DNA from: Halocatena marina
Lineage (GTDB): Archaea; Halobacteriota; Halobacteria; Halobacteriales; Haloarculaceae
Direction: 5' to 3'
Length of the DNA: 64,000 bases
Assembly (NCBI RefSeq): GCF_023276375.1
Contig: NZ_JALLPK010000002.1
Coordinates: 62,001 to 126,000 of the forward strand
Below the pieces are notes generated by a model. That model was not told the DNA's origin, did not search any database, and saw only the letters and a list, made by a program, of their open reading frames with translations. Below are positions 36,592 to 44,454 of the stretch, in pieces; within the stretch, counting starts at the first letter, position 1; each line of letters starts with the position of its first letter. The position numbers and the translations under genes are program-made.

Positions 36592-37641
36592 TTAGTGTAA
36601 TCGTTGCCGCCGTATGCTCTCAATCATGCCGTTCAGATAGCCAACCGTCAGCGAGCGGCCGTTCCTGCCGTCGGTTTCCTCGACGATCTGCGGTACATGA
36701 TCGGGGATAATGACACCCTCAAACCCAACTTCGAACAAAAGCTCGAGAATCTCGTACGTATCAAAGTTCCCTTCCGGGTCATCAACAAACGTTTCGGTGA
36801 ACGCAGGTACAGTCCCAATGACATCACGAAAGTGGATATAGAACAGTTCATCGCGTCCGCCAAAGTAGCGAATAACCTCATCGAGATCTTCACCCATTTC
36901 TGACCAGCAACCAAGGCAGAATTCGAGACCATGGTACTCACTTGGCTCGATGTCCATCGCGCGCTTGAAACTATCGAAGTCACGGAACAACTGTGGCAGC
37001 CCACGAAGCTCCTCTACTGGCGGGTCATTCGGATGGAGGCACATCTTCAAACCGTTTTCTTCTGCAACAGGGAGAAGCTCCGTCACAAAGTACTCGTAGT
37101 TCTCCCAGAGTTCTGCCTCTGTGTACTCACGGTCCAGAATGAGGCCATTCTCAACAGCATCAAGGTGGAACTGACGGCCAGATGCGCCGCCACGAACTGG
37201 CGATCGTCCCGTGCTATAGACTGTACCAGGATTGAAATGATAGCCGAAGATCGGGATGCCAGCATCGGCCATGTTCCGGAGGGTGTTTTTCATATGCTCA
37301 ATTTGTTCTTCTCTTCCTTCTTTCCCAAGCATAACCTTATCGTAGAAACTCTTAGGAACGTTCTCGATGGCGTGGAGCCGGAGCCCAGCGTCCGCTACTC
37401 GCTCTCGCAACTCGAGAAGCCCCTCGTAGCTAAATTCCTTCGTGCCGGTCAGTGGGTGGTCATCAGCCGTAGCGTCTTCGTAATCGTATTCATAGAAGTT
37501 GAAAATGACGTCGTTGACACCAATTTGTTTGAGAAACCGAAGATACTCGGGGTCTGGTTTGCGGAGCTGACCGACGCCGACGCGCATCGGTAGTTCATTC
37601 CATTCCGCTCTCATCAGCTGTGCTTGCGAGTCGTTAGACAT
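36592..37641 (-). CDS. UxuA-like mannonate dehydratase family protein (paralogue 2)
   Basis: The 349-residue protein is taken from the ATG at 37641 (MSNDSQAQLM), three codons inside the longest frame; a TATA-like element 27 bases upstream supports it. UxuA marks are KMCLHPNDPP, GLEFCLGCWSEMG, LFYIHFRDVIG and VIIPDHVPQI. D-mannonate dehydration to 2-keto-3-deoxygluconate, after glucuronate release, is the family reaction. It sits next to the dead GH88 and epimerase genes and ends 27 bases from the GH88 relic, convergently. It differs enough from 29142-30092 that the two may act on different aldonates. Confidence 0.85.
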   Translation of the reverse strand: MSNDSQAQLMRAEWNELPMRVGVGQLRKPDPEYLRFLKQIGVNDVIFNFYEYDYEDATADDHPLTGTKEFSYEGLLELRERVADAGLRLHAIENVPKSFYDKVMLGKEGREEQIEHMKNTLRNMADAGIPIFGYHFNPGTVYSTGRSPVRGGASGRQFHLDAVENGLILDREYTEAELWENYEYFVTELLPVAEENGLKMCLHPNDPPVEELRGLPQLFRDFDSFKRAMDIEPSEYHGLEFCLGCWSEMGEDLDEVIRYFGGRDELFYIHFRDVIGTVPAFTETFVDDPEGNFDTYEILELLFEVGFEGVIIPDHVPQIVEETDGRNGRSLTVGYLNGMIESIRRQRLH

Positions 37642-37663
37642 GAACAGCACAAATCATCGGCGT

Positions 37664-37671
37664 TCATTAAG
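37664..37671 (-). promoter_or_regulatory. TATA-like box for UxuA-like paralogue 2
   Basis: CTTAATGA on the minus strand is centred about 27 bases before the ATG at 37641. Confidence 0.4.
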
Positions 37672-37711
37672 GCTTCCTATTCCTGCCGTTAATAGTAGTT
37701 CACAATACTCC

Positions 37712-38130
37712 TCACGTGTGCTGTGGCTGCCAACCGAGCAACGATTGGGCTTTTTCAATATCGACAAACGACCGGTGTCCTGGTAGTGGCTCCGTCAGCT
37801 CGGCGTCTGGATAATGTCCCTTGACGATATCCTCACCCAGTACATCGAGGGTAGTCACGTGCCACAGCCCACCGTTCATGGCTGGCAAAATCGGCTCCAA
37901 CGGCTTTCCGAGTGACGCAAGCTGGCGTCGTCGAGATGAATGTATGAAAATACCTCGCTGCGGCCGTCAGGTGCCGGAATCGTCCCAGTATGTACGATGG
38001 CATCGGCATCACTCTCGGCTACTGCATCAGAGATATTTCTTGCATCGAGAGCTCGATAAACTCCGAGAGAATCGCTTTCCCGTGACGCCGTTACCACCAG
38101 TAACTACAATCTTGACTACCACCTCCGCCG
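37712..38130 (-). pseudogene. Decayed NAD-dependent epimerase/dehydratase
   Basis: Read on the minus strand, an extended-SDR start (VVKIVVTGGNGVTGK, about 38125-38080) breaks off. A second frame then gives GVYRALDARNISDAVAESDA, DAIVHTGTIPAPDGR and SYIHLDDA. A third frame gives PILPAMNGGLWHVTTLDV, then HYPDAELTEPLPGHRSFVD and KAQSLLGWQPQHT up to 37712. The pieces keep the order of a haloarchaeal epimerase of about 300 residues but only about 140 codons remain, so there are frameshifts and at least one internal deletion. It lies upstream of the UxuA-like gene on the same strand, and was probably part of the same uronate set. Confidence 0.8.
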
Positions 38131-38313
38131 ATGATTTTTCTAAAATAAATGCTAATAAACATTCGTGGCCAGTGCTGGATCGGAATACCTTGTTTCTCGC
38201 CCTTAGTTTTGGCTGCTGTAAGCCCCACAGCTCATTTTTTAAAAAGTAATTGTCTATATTGACTAATGTTTTACACACAAATTGAAGTATAGGGACACGA
38301 TAATAACGATTGC

Positions 38314-40872
38314 ATGCCAAACAGTAACGGGCATGGCGATTGGTATCGCCGAACAGTACTCGGAATCATCTCGTCAGCAGCCGTTCCAGCCGTTTTCTCC
38401 GGAATCGGTGGAGCTGATGCACCACAGAATCAACTCGATCGCGCACCGCGGAAACCGATGAAGGGTGGATCGAACGCCCTGGATAGTATAAACTTCGGAA
38501 ATCCCGGATCAGAATCGAGGCACGATCTTAGAGTGGGAACGAGTGAAACAGTGAGGGGCAAGGAAGGTCGATCGGCACGACGATTATTACCCCTCAATGC
38601 TCCTGAGCACCAACTGGGGTCGATGTCATTTACCCTCAGGTGTGATTCTGAGTACCGGACGTATCTAACGCTGAAGTTCAAGTCGAATCCAGATAACTTC
38701 AAACGGTTGTTCCTATTTGATGGCACGGAGATGATTGGCTACATGGAGCCGGGGGTCGGATGGCCCTCACTTGATATGGGATCACAGCCAGGTTCATTTG
38801 GTGCTATCTCAACTCATGGGGAATTTTGGTACGCGACTCATCGGCTTCCGGGCTATCTCACTGAGGATTCCGATGAGGTAGAGCTACGGATTGTGAGTTG
38901 GGACGGAGAACAGCCGAGCCAGAATATCTACCGCGCATACACACACACTGATCCGTATCTTCAACCGCCAGCAAACGATAAGCGTGGCGGGCAGTTCGAA
39001 CTCGGACCAATCCGGGATGTGTCGGCCGAAAGTCAGATCGAACCGGTCGTCGAACAGATCGACGAACTCGTTCGAGAAGGCCAACAAAAGAGCACAATCT
39101 CCCCGCGAGGTGCACTTGGTCTAGCAATGGCTGCTCAGCGTGACTGGATCGACGCGGTCGATACAGATGCAGTCTTCGAGACTGTTCGGAAAACAGTAGA
39201 CGACTGGGCGATCAGACAGGCAAAGAGTGCACCTCACGAGGTTGTTCATCGTGGATGGGAAGAGCACGGCAGATTTGCGAGATCGATAACGCTTCTCTGG
39301 GAGGATTTCGAGGAGCACGACGCCTTCAGGCAGAAACTCGAGGGGCACCCTGCCGGCGAGATTACGCGACGAGATGCCTACGTACAGTTCTTCGGTGAAG
39401 GACTCGACTGGCGTTCGAAGAGTCGCCGCGAAGTCACGAACCAGATCATGTTCGTGACGATTGCACTCGTGCGCATGAACTCGGTACTGAAGAAGCTCGA
39501 TTCCGATCGGACACGATCTCAGGAGACAGTCGACCGGTGGATCGACGAAGCGATAGGTCTGACCAGCCTGACTGTCACCGATGACGAGACACTGCCAGTC
39601 AGCCAGTTCTACGAGAGCTTTGCATCGTGGTCCGACTACGACCCCGAGGCGGACGGCGAAGTGAAGTATATGCCGTGGTTCGAATCTGGAAGCTATCACA
39701 CCGTCAGCGAGAAGGGGTTAGCCAAGGAACCCGACCACGTTGCTCACTATGGCGAACTCGCGCTCAGCCTTATCGTCAAACTGTATCACGAGACCGGTCT
39801 CGAACGCGTCCACGAGCGAGCGATTGAGGCTTCCCAAGCCCGCGCCCCGTTCCGCTTGCTAGTCAACGACGCCGAGACTGGAAATCGATGGGCCGCGGCT
39901 GAGGGAACGGTTGGAGTCCGGAACGTTGAGCATCCTGGAATGGCTGGTCACCTCCGTGGATATGGGTTCAAACCGCTGTTTCACGCGCTCAAATTAGGAG
40001 ATCCTGTTTCTGTTCGATTCGGAAAGTTGGCGATAGACCACAATGTCGCCGGCTCTATGAATCAGTGGTGGTTCGACGTCTGGGGCGTTGGTTCACTAGA
40101 GCGGTGGATTCATCGGGTCGAAGGATACCGGGCAGTGCAGGAGATGGATGACTCGTCGTACCGCACACCGATGCACCGCGATCGATTCGCGTGGGCTGAT
40201 GAGGACTTGGGCACGGTCAGCATCACTGATGGCTCGAATCGGGTGTTTGCGAATCTCGGGTACGGGGGCGCTACTAACCTCCACGATTGGGGAGTAAACA
40301 GTATGGCACGAATCCATCACCACAATCCCGATGTGGACCGCGTCCTCAATATCGATCTGACACGAGCTGAGTTCCCGACGACGGGAGCGACCTGGTCACG
40401 GCCGAATCAGTTGCTGTTCTCCGGTGAGTTCATGGACGTCAAAATGACCGAAGAAGAACGCACTCGTCGTCTTCCTGACGATGGCGAGGTCGTGATCGAT
40501 CAGGCGATGGCTGGCGAACCAGTTCCGCAGGCGTCCAGTCCAGGCAGCGAGCCGTGGCCGCTTGCAGATGACGATGACGAATACGATCCGATCGATTATT
40601 ACAAGCGAACACCGGATCCCCGCGTCGGAATGGGTATCCACTACCGCGAGTGCCGTTATGGGCCGTACCTCATCGGAATGAACTCATCGGGTGCACCTGA
40701 ACGCGGCTTTGGTGAAGGATCGGCGTACGAACTAGAACTTCCGGACGGCGTCTCGACGGCTACTGACCTTATGACCGGCGAGACCGTCTCGGGGGAGTCG
40801 GTTCCTGTCCCACCACGATCTACGAGGATTCTCAAGTTGGATCACCGTAAGCCGAAGGATCGACAGGACTAG
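38314..40872 (+). CDS. Large Tat-exported protein, probable carbohydrate-active enzyme of unknown family
   Basis: This 852-residue protein has a Tat signal (YRRTVLGIISSAAVPAVFSG, R12-R13) without a lipobox. Residues about 90-220 look like a beta-sandwich (SMSFTLRCDSEYRTYLTLKF, then LFLFDGTEMIGYMEPG), about 230-620 are mainly helical with aromatic and acidic residues suggesting an alpha/alpha-barrel, and about 640-840 are beta-rich and end in a sugar-enzyme-like tail (ELPDGVSTATDLMTGETV, PPRSTRILKLD). The order beta domain, helical toroid, beta sandwich recalls polysaccharide lyases and some glycosidases, but I do not recognise the family. Neighbouring GH88 and UxuA-type genes make a uronate-polysaccharide lyase attractive. 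Function is inferred only from architecture and place. Confidence 0.7.
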   Translation: MPNSNGHGDWYRRTVLGIISSAAVPAVFSGIGGADAPQNQLDRAPRKPMKGGSNALDSINFGNPGSESRHDLRVGTSETVRGKEGRSARRLLPLNAPEHQLGSMSFTLRCDSEYRTYLTLKFKSNPDNFKRLFLFDGTEMIGYMEPGVGWPSLDMGSQPGSFGAISTHGEFWYATHRLPGYLTEDSDEVELRIVSWDGEQPSQNIYRAYTHTDPYLQPPANDKRGGQFELGPIRDVSAESQIEPVVEQIDELVREGQQKSTISPRGALGLAMAAQRDWIDAVDTDAVFETVRKTVDDWAIRQAKSAPHEVVHRGWEEHGRFARSITLLWEDFEEHDAFRQKLEGHPAGEITRRDAYVQFFGEGLDWRSKSRREVTNQIMFVTIALVRMNSVLKKLDSDRTRSQETVDRWIDEAIGLTSLTVTDDETLPVSQFYESFASWSDYDPEADGEVKYMPWFESGSYHTVSEKGLAKEPDHVAHYGELALSLIVKLYHETGLERVHERAIEASQARAPFRLLVNDAETGNRWAAAEGTVGVRNVEHPGMAGHLRGYGFKPLFHALKLGDPVSVRFGKLAIDHNVAGSMNQWWFDVWGVGSLERWIHRVEGYRAVQEMDDSSYRTPMHRDRFAWADEDLGTVSITDGSNRVFANLGYGGATNLHDWGVNSMARIHHHNPDVDRVLNIDLTRAEFPTTGATWSRPNQLLFSGEFMDVKMTEEERTRRLPDDGEVVIDQAMAGEPVPQASSPGSEPWPLADDDDEYDPIDYYKRTPDPRVGMGIHYRECRYGPYLIGMNSSGAPERGFGEGSAYELELPDGVSTATDLMTGETVSGESVPVPPRSTRILKLDHRKPKDRQD

Positions 40873-41204
40873 CAATCTGGATTGACAGACGTCGGCCGGA
40901 TGATGTAGCTTCCCGTAGATGATAGCGCCAACCTGACGCTGTTCGTTCACACCATACGAACCTTCTCACGGGAGGTGGCAACATCCGTGCACTCGGTTTG
41001 TCTTGCAGTAGTCGGGGTCCGAGAGTACACCCACTCACGGTGGTCTCGTCAATCAAGCTGTTGGAGAGTTTGAACGAAAAACGGTCGTACTCGTAGATAT
41101 CGATTACAGCAATTCAATGCGTGTGTGTATCACCTCGGAATTCCGAATCCGTGTCGTGATACATCACGCACTCTATACTCAAGCAGCCAGCTCGGGTCCG
41201 CGTA
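40873..41204. other. Gene-free spacer
   Basis: About 330 bases between the large exported protein and the convergent FAH-family gene. No supported gene or repeat. Confidence 0.4.
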
Positions 41205-42059
41205 CTACTCACTCACTACTGTGTTGATGAGTGTCCCGATCCCCTCTATCTCTGCCTCAGTGGTCTGACCTGGTTCGAGTACCTCAACGGGATCGCGGAA
41301 GATGCCGACGCCGCCAGGCGTCCCTGTTGAGATGACATCCCCTACCTCAAGTGTCATCGCCTGACTAATGTACGAGACGAGTTCGCCGACGTCGAAGATG
41401 AATTCGGTTGTGTTTGACGATTGCTTAACTTCACCGTCGACGCGAAGTTCGACATCGACGCTGTTGGGATCAAACTCTTCGTCGGCGACCAAGACAGGTC
41501 CCATCGGCGCAAACGTGTCATAGCTTTTCCCACGGAAGAACTGTCCATCGACATTCTGTGCATGTCGGCCGCTCACGTCGTTGATCACTGTATATCCGGC
41601 GACGTAATCGTAGGCGTCTCCCTCAGAGACGTCCTTGCAGCGCTTCCCGATGACAACGCCAAGCTCAACCTCGTAATCAACCTGCTCCTCGCCGTCAGGA
41701 TCCGGATGGATGATTGGATCTCCCGGATTGGTAACTGACGTCGCGGCTTTGCCGAACAGCATCGGCTGCTCAGGGGTCTCTTTATTTTGTTCCTCAGCGT
41801 GATCGTGATAATTGAGGCCACAGCAAATGATCTTGCCAGGTTGTGGAACTGGAGCAAGCAGCGAGACCTGCTCGGCATCGATCTGTGGCAATGAGCCGTG
41901 CTCGACGAGCGTCTTGAGCTTTGAACGGTAGTCAGGCGACGACATGTCGATTAGAGTCGGCGTTCCTTCGGGGAGACCTGAGAGTGTATGGATAATCGCT
42001 CCCTGTTTAATGCCCCACGAAGGATCAGAACCATCGGTGTATCGAACGAATTGCATCAT
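41205..42059 (-). CDS. Fumarylacetoacetate-hydrolase (FAH) family protein, diketo-acid hydrolase candidate
   Basis: The 284-residue protein is taken from the tandem ATGs at 42059/42056 (MMQFVRYTDG). The longer frame (to 42170) overlaps the divergent gene's promoter and is not family-like. The FAH core is clear: PGKIICCGLNYHDHAEEQ, the metal-binding DYEVELGVVIGKRCKDV, GYTVINDVSGRHAQ, GKSYDTFAPMGPVLV and GDVISTGTPGGVG. Haloarchaeal and bacterial diketo-hydrolase pathways for L-rhamnose and L-fucose end with such an enzyme cutting a 2,4-diketo-3-deoxy acid into pyruvate and lactate. That would complete the locus at 11-23 kb, although the gene lies 18 kb away. Other FAH substrates are possible. 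Confidence 0.85.
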   Translation of the reverse strand: MMQFVRYTDGSDPSWGIKQGAIIHTLSGLPEGTPTLIDMSSPDYRSKLKTLVEHGSLPQIDAEQVSLLAPVPQPGKIICCGLNYHDHAEEQNKETPEQPMLFGKAATSVTNPGDPIIHPDPDGEEQVDYEVELGVVIGKRCKDVSEGDAYDYVAGYTVINDVSGRHAQNVDGQFFRGKSYDTFAPMGPVLVADEEFDPNSVDVELRVDGEVKQSSNTTEFIFDVGELVSYISQAMTLEVGDVISTGTPGGVGIFRDPVEVLEPGQTTEAEIEGIGTLINTVVSE

Positions 42060-42134
42060 ATTGACAAGCGCGGTTCTCCGACTTAACGTTTGAGAAAGTA
42101 TTCTGATGAGAGTATGCTCGATTCGACAGACACG

Positions 42135-42143
42135 TTTATAATA
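42135..42143 (+). promoter_or_regulatory. TATA-like box for the LarA-like gene
   Basis: TTTATAATA is centred 26 bases before the ATG at 42165. It supports that start over the TTG at 42090. Confidence 0.6.
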
Positions 42144-42164
42144 CAACTGTCCCATCAGTACAGT

Positions 42165-43514
42165 ATGCAATCAGAACAGTCCGAGGGTGCGGCGAATCAC
42201 CTCTCGGTACCGGAGAAGACGGTGGTCGAAGCGTGTGGTGACCCACCACTCCCAGAACTGGGCGTCATCGAACAGGTGTGGGACACCGACCCGATCTCAC
42301 CAGAAGACACCGGTGACATTGCGTCCCGAGCCGTTCGGGAACTGTCATTCGAGAATATTCCCGATGGGGGCGAAATCGCACTCGGCGTTGGCAGCCGCGG
42401 CATCGCGAATCTCTCGACGATCGTTGCAGGCGTCGTCACAGAGGTTTCGGACGCTGGCTATGAGCCGTTCGTCTTCCCAGCAATGGGGAGCCACGGCGGC
42501 GCGACAGATGAGGGACAGCGGGGAATGCTAAATGAACTCGGCGTGACCGAGGAGATCATCGGGTGCGAGATCCGTTCGAGTATGGATGTCGTCGAGGTTG
42601 GCAGGACACCAAATCGTGACGTCCCGGTCGTCGCCGATGCCAACGCGGTCGACGCCGATGCCATCATCCCGATCAATCGTGTCAAGCCCCACACCGACTT
42701 TGATGGCACTGTTGAGAGTGGTCTCTCGAAGATGCTCGTCATCGGCATGGGAAAACAGCGCGGCGCTCAGATCGCGCACAAGTGGGCCGTCGACTGGTCG
42801 TTCCAGCGAATGATCCCGGAGATTACAGAGCTGCTCCTCGACTCGCTTCCCATCGTTGGCGGGGTCGCTATCGTTGAGGATCAGTATGACGACACGACGC
42901 TGATTGAGGGTGTTCCACCGAGTGGCTTTCTCGATCGAGAGGCCGAGCTGCTGGAAACCGCCTATAACATCATGCCGACCTTCCCGTTCGACGAACTCGA
43001 TATCGTCGTGTTTGACCGACAGGGCAAAGAGATCAGCGGGCAGGGTATCGACACGAACGTCATCGGCAGGCGCGTATTCTCGATCAATGAACCTGCCCCG
43101 GAAAAGCCCGATATCAAACGGATCTACACTCGGGGGCTAACAGAGAAGACGCATGGTAACGCGATGGGTGTCGGCTCTGCCGACATTATCCACGAAGACA
43201 TCGTGGCTGAACTCAACGCCCAAACGTCGCTGATCAACGCCCTTACCGCTAGCACGATCCGCGGCGTGCGGCTCCCACCAGTCGTAGAGACCGACCGCGC
43301 TGGTCTTGTTGCCGCGCTCTCGACCATCGGTGTCGTCGAAAGTGACACCGTCCGTCTAGTGCGCGCGGCGGACTCGATGCATCTCCACCAGCTGTACGCC
43401 TCTCCGGCGCTTGTTGCGGAAGCCCGCGAGCGGGATGATCTCAGAGTTGTCGAAGAACCGCAACCGATCGAGTTCGAGAATGGACAGTTTGCGAAACCAT
43501 CTCTCGTAGACTAA
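42165..43514 (+). CDS. LarA-like lactate-racemase-domain protein (DUF2088)
   Basis: The 449-residue protein is taken from the ATG at 42165 (MQSEQSEG), supported by a TATA box 26 bases upstream. It has the LarA/DUF2088 fold marks: an N-terminal ALGVGSRGIANL segment, GSHGGATDEGQ (His where LarA has a catalytic His), INRVKPHTDFDGTVESGLSK (His and Lys of the nickel-pincer cofactor region) and AHKWAVDW. LarA uses a nickel-pincer nucleotide to racemise lactate or other 2-hydroxy acids. It is divergent from the FAH-family gene with only a shared promoter region. If that hydrolase makes lactate, a 2-hydroxyacid racemase next to it makes sense. Cofactor-making LarB/C/E genes are not in the window. Confidence 0.8.
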   Translation: MQSEQSEGAANHLSVPEKTVVEACGDPPLPELGVIEQVWDTDPISPEDTGDIASRAVRELSFENIPDGGEIALGVGSRGIANLSTIVAGVVTEVSDAGYEPFVFPAMGSHGGATDEGQRGMLNELGVTEEIIGCEIRSSMDVVEVGRTPNRDVPVVADANAVDADAIIPINRVKPHTDFDGTVESGLSKMLVIGMGKQRGAQIAHKWAVDWSFQRMIPEITELLLDSLPIVGGVAIVEDQYDDTTLIEGVPPSGFLDREAELLETAYNIMPTFPFDELDIVVFDRQGKEISGQGIDTNVIGRRVFSINEPAPEKPDIKRIYTRGLTEKTHGNAMGVGSADIIHEDIVAELNAQTSLINALTASTIRGVRLPPVVETDRAGLVAALSTIGVVESDTVRLVRAADSMHLHQLYASPALVAEARERDDLRVVEEPQPIEFENGQFAKPSLVD

Positions 43515-43697
43515 GTCATTTCCTTCGCAAGCGGTTTTCCGCCATCCGTTTTCTGGACTCCCACAGCTATTAGCCCCGAGCATTCCAACGGTCGGACAAT
43601 GTGTATGGCCACTCTCACCTTCGACGCTGGCCGTTGAACAAGTTCGCAACACAAACGCCACAAACCCAGACGAGCCAATCCTCCAGAAAGCGCAGAC

Positions 43698-44337
43698 GAG
43701 TTTCAGGCGTGGCAGGACACTGTCAGTGAAGAACTCCGAGACGTGCTCGGCTTAACTACAATCGAACGGACATGCGGCGGGGAGCCATCGTTCTAACTGC
43801 TCGACGTCGAACAGCGATCAGGATTCGAACAGCAGAAGTGGATTGCACGTACGGAACCGGAGTTTACCGTACCCTTCTACGTTCTACCCCCAGAGAATCG
43901 GGAGCCACCGTACCCAACCGTATTCACCGTGCACGGACACACCGAGCTCGGCAAGGAGCTCGCTATCGGTCGTTCAAAAACAGCAGTCCAGCGCTCTCTC
44001 CGATCGGTTCGCCGTTGTCGCCCCGTGCTGCTACTTCTGCACCTACGAAGATTCGATTCTGGCTATCGAGCACTGCGAATGTAACTCGTGTCTGGGCTCC
44101 TTGACATCGGTGAGATGTGGACCATCGGTGGTCTCGTCGTGCCGAGACCACTCACGATCGTTGCGGGCAGAGAGGACCGGTTATTTCCAATCGATAGCAC
44201 ACGCCGTGCATACGAGGAGCTCGTTGATCTGTACGAGGTCGTCGATGGGGACGATCGTTGCTCACTGTTACATTGGTGAGAATGGACACCAATTCTACGG
44301 TGACGGCGTGTGGCCGGCTTTTCGTGACCATCTCTAG
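43698..44337 (+). pseudogene. Decayed alpha/beta hydrolase (acetylxylan-esterase-like family)
   Basis: Fragments in several frames line up as one hydrolase. EFQAWQDTVSEELRDVLGL runs to a TAA at 43794-43796. In the same frame follow QQKWIARTEPEFTVPFYVLP and YPTVFTVHGHTELGKELAIG. A shifted frame gives SDRFAVVAPCCYFCTYEDS and ILAIEHCECN. Another gives LLDIGEMWTIGGLVVPRPLT, AGREDRLFPIDSTRRAYEEL and VDGDDRCSLLHW. Last is GENGHQFYGDGVWPAFRDHL to 44337. The nucleophile elbow region between the second and third pieces is deleted. Members of this family are often esterases linked to plant-polysaccharide use. The piece order and the family-like blocks make decay, not chance, the best explanation. Bases 43515-43697 hold no clear gene. 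Confidence 0.82.
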
Positions 44338-44454
44338 AAAGCGTGGGGAAATCATCATCTACAGTATCCATAGCAATCGAATGGTTGTGGACGTTAACCA
44401 CAGAATGCAACGTGAGGTCCAGAAAGCTCCAATAAAAAGACGTAGGGAGTATAT

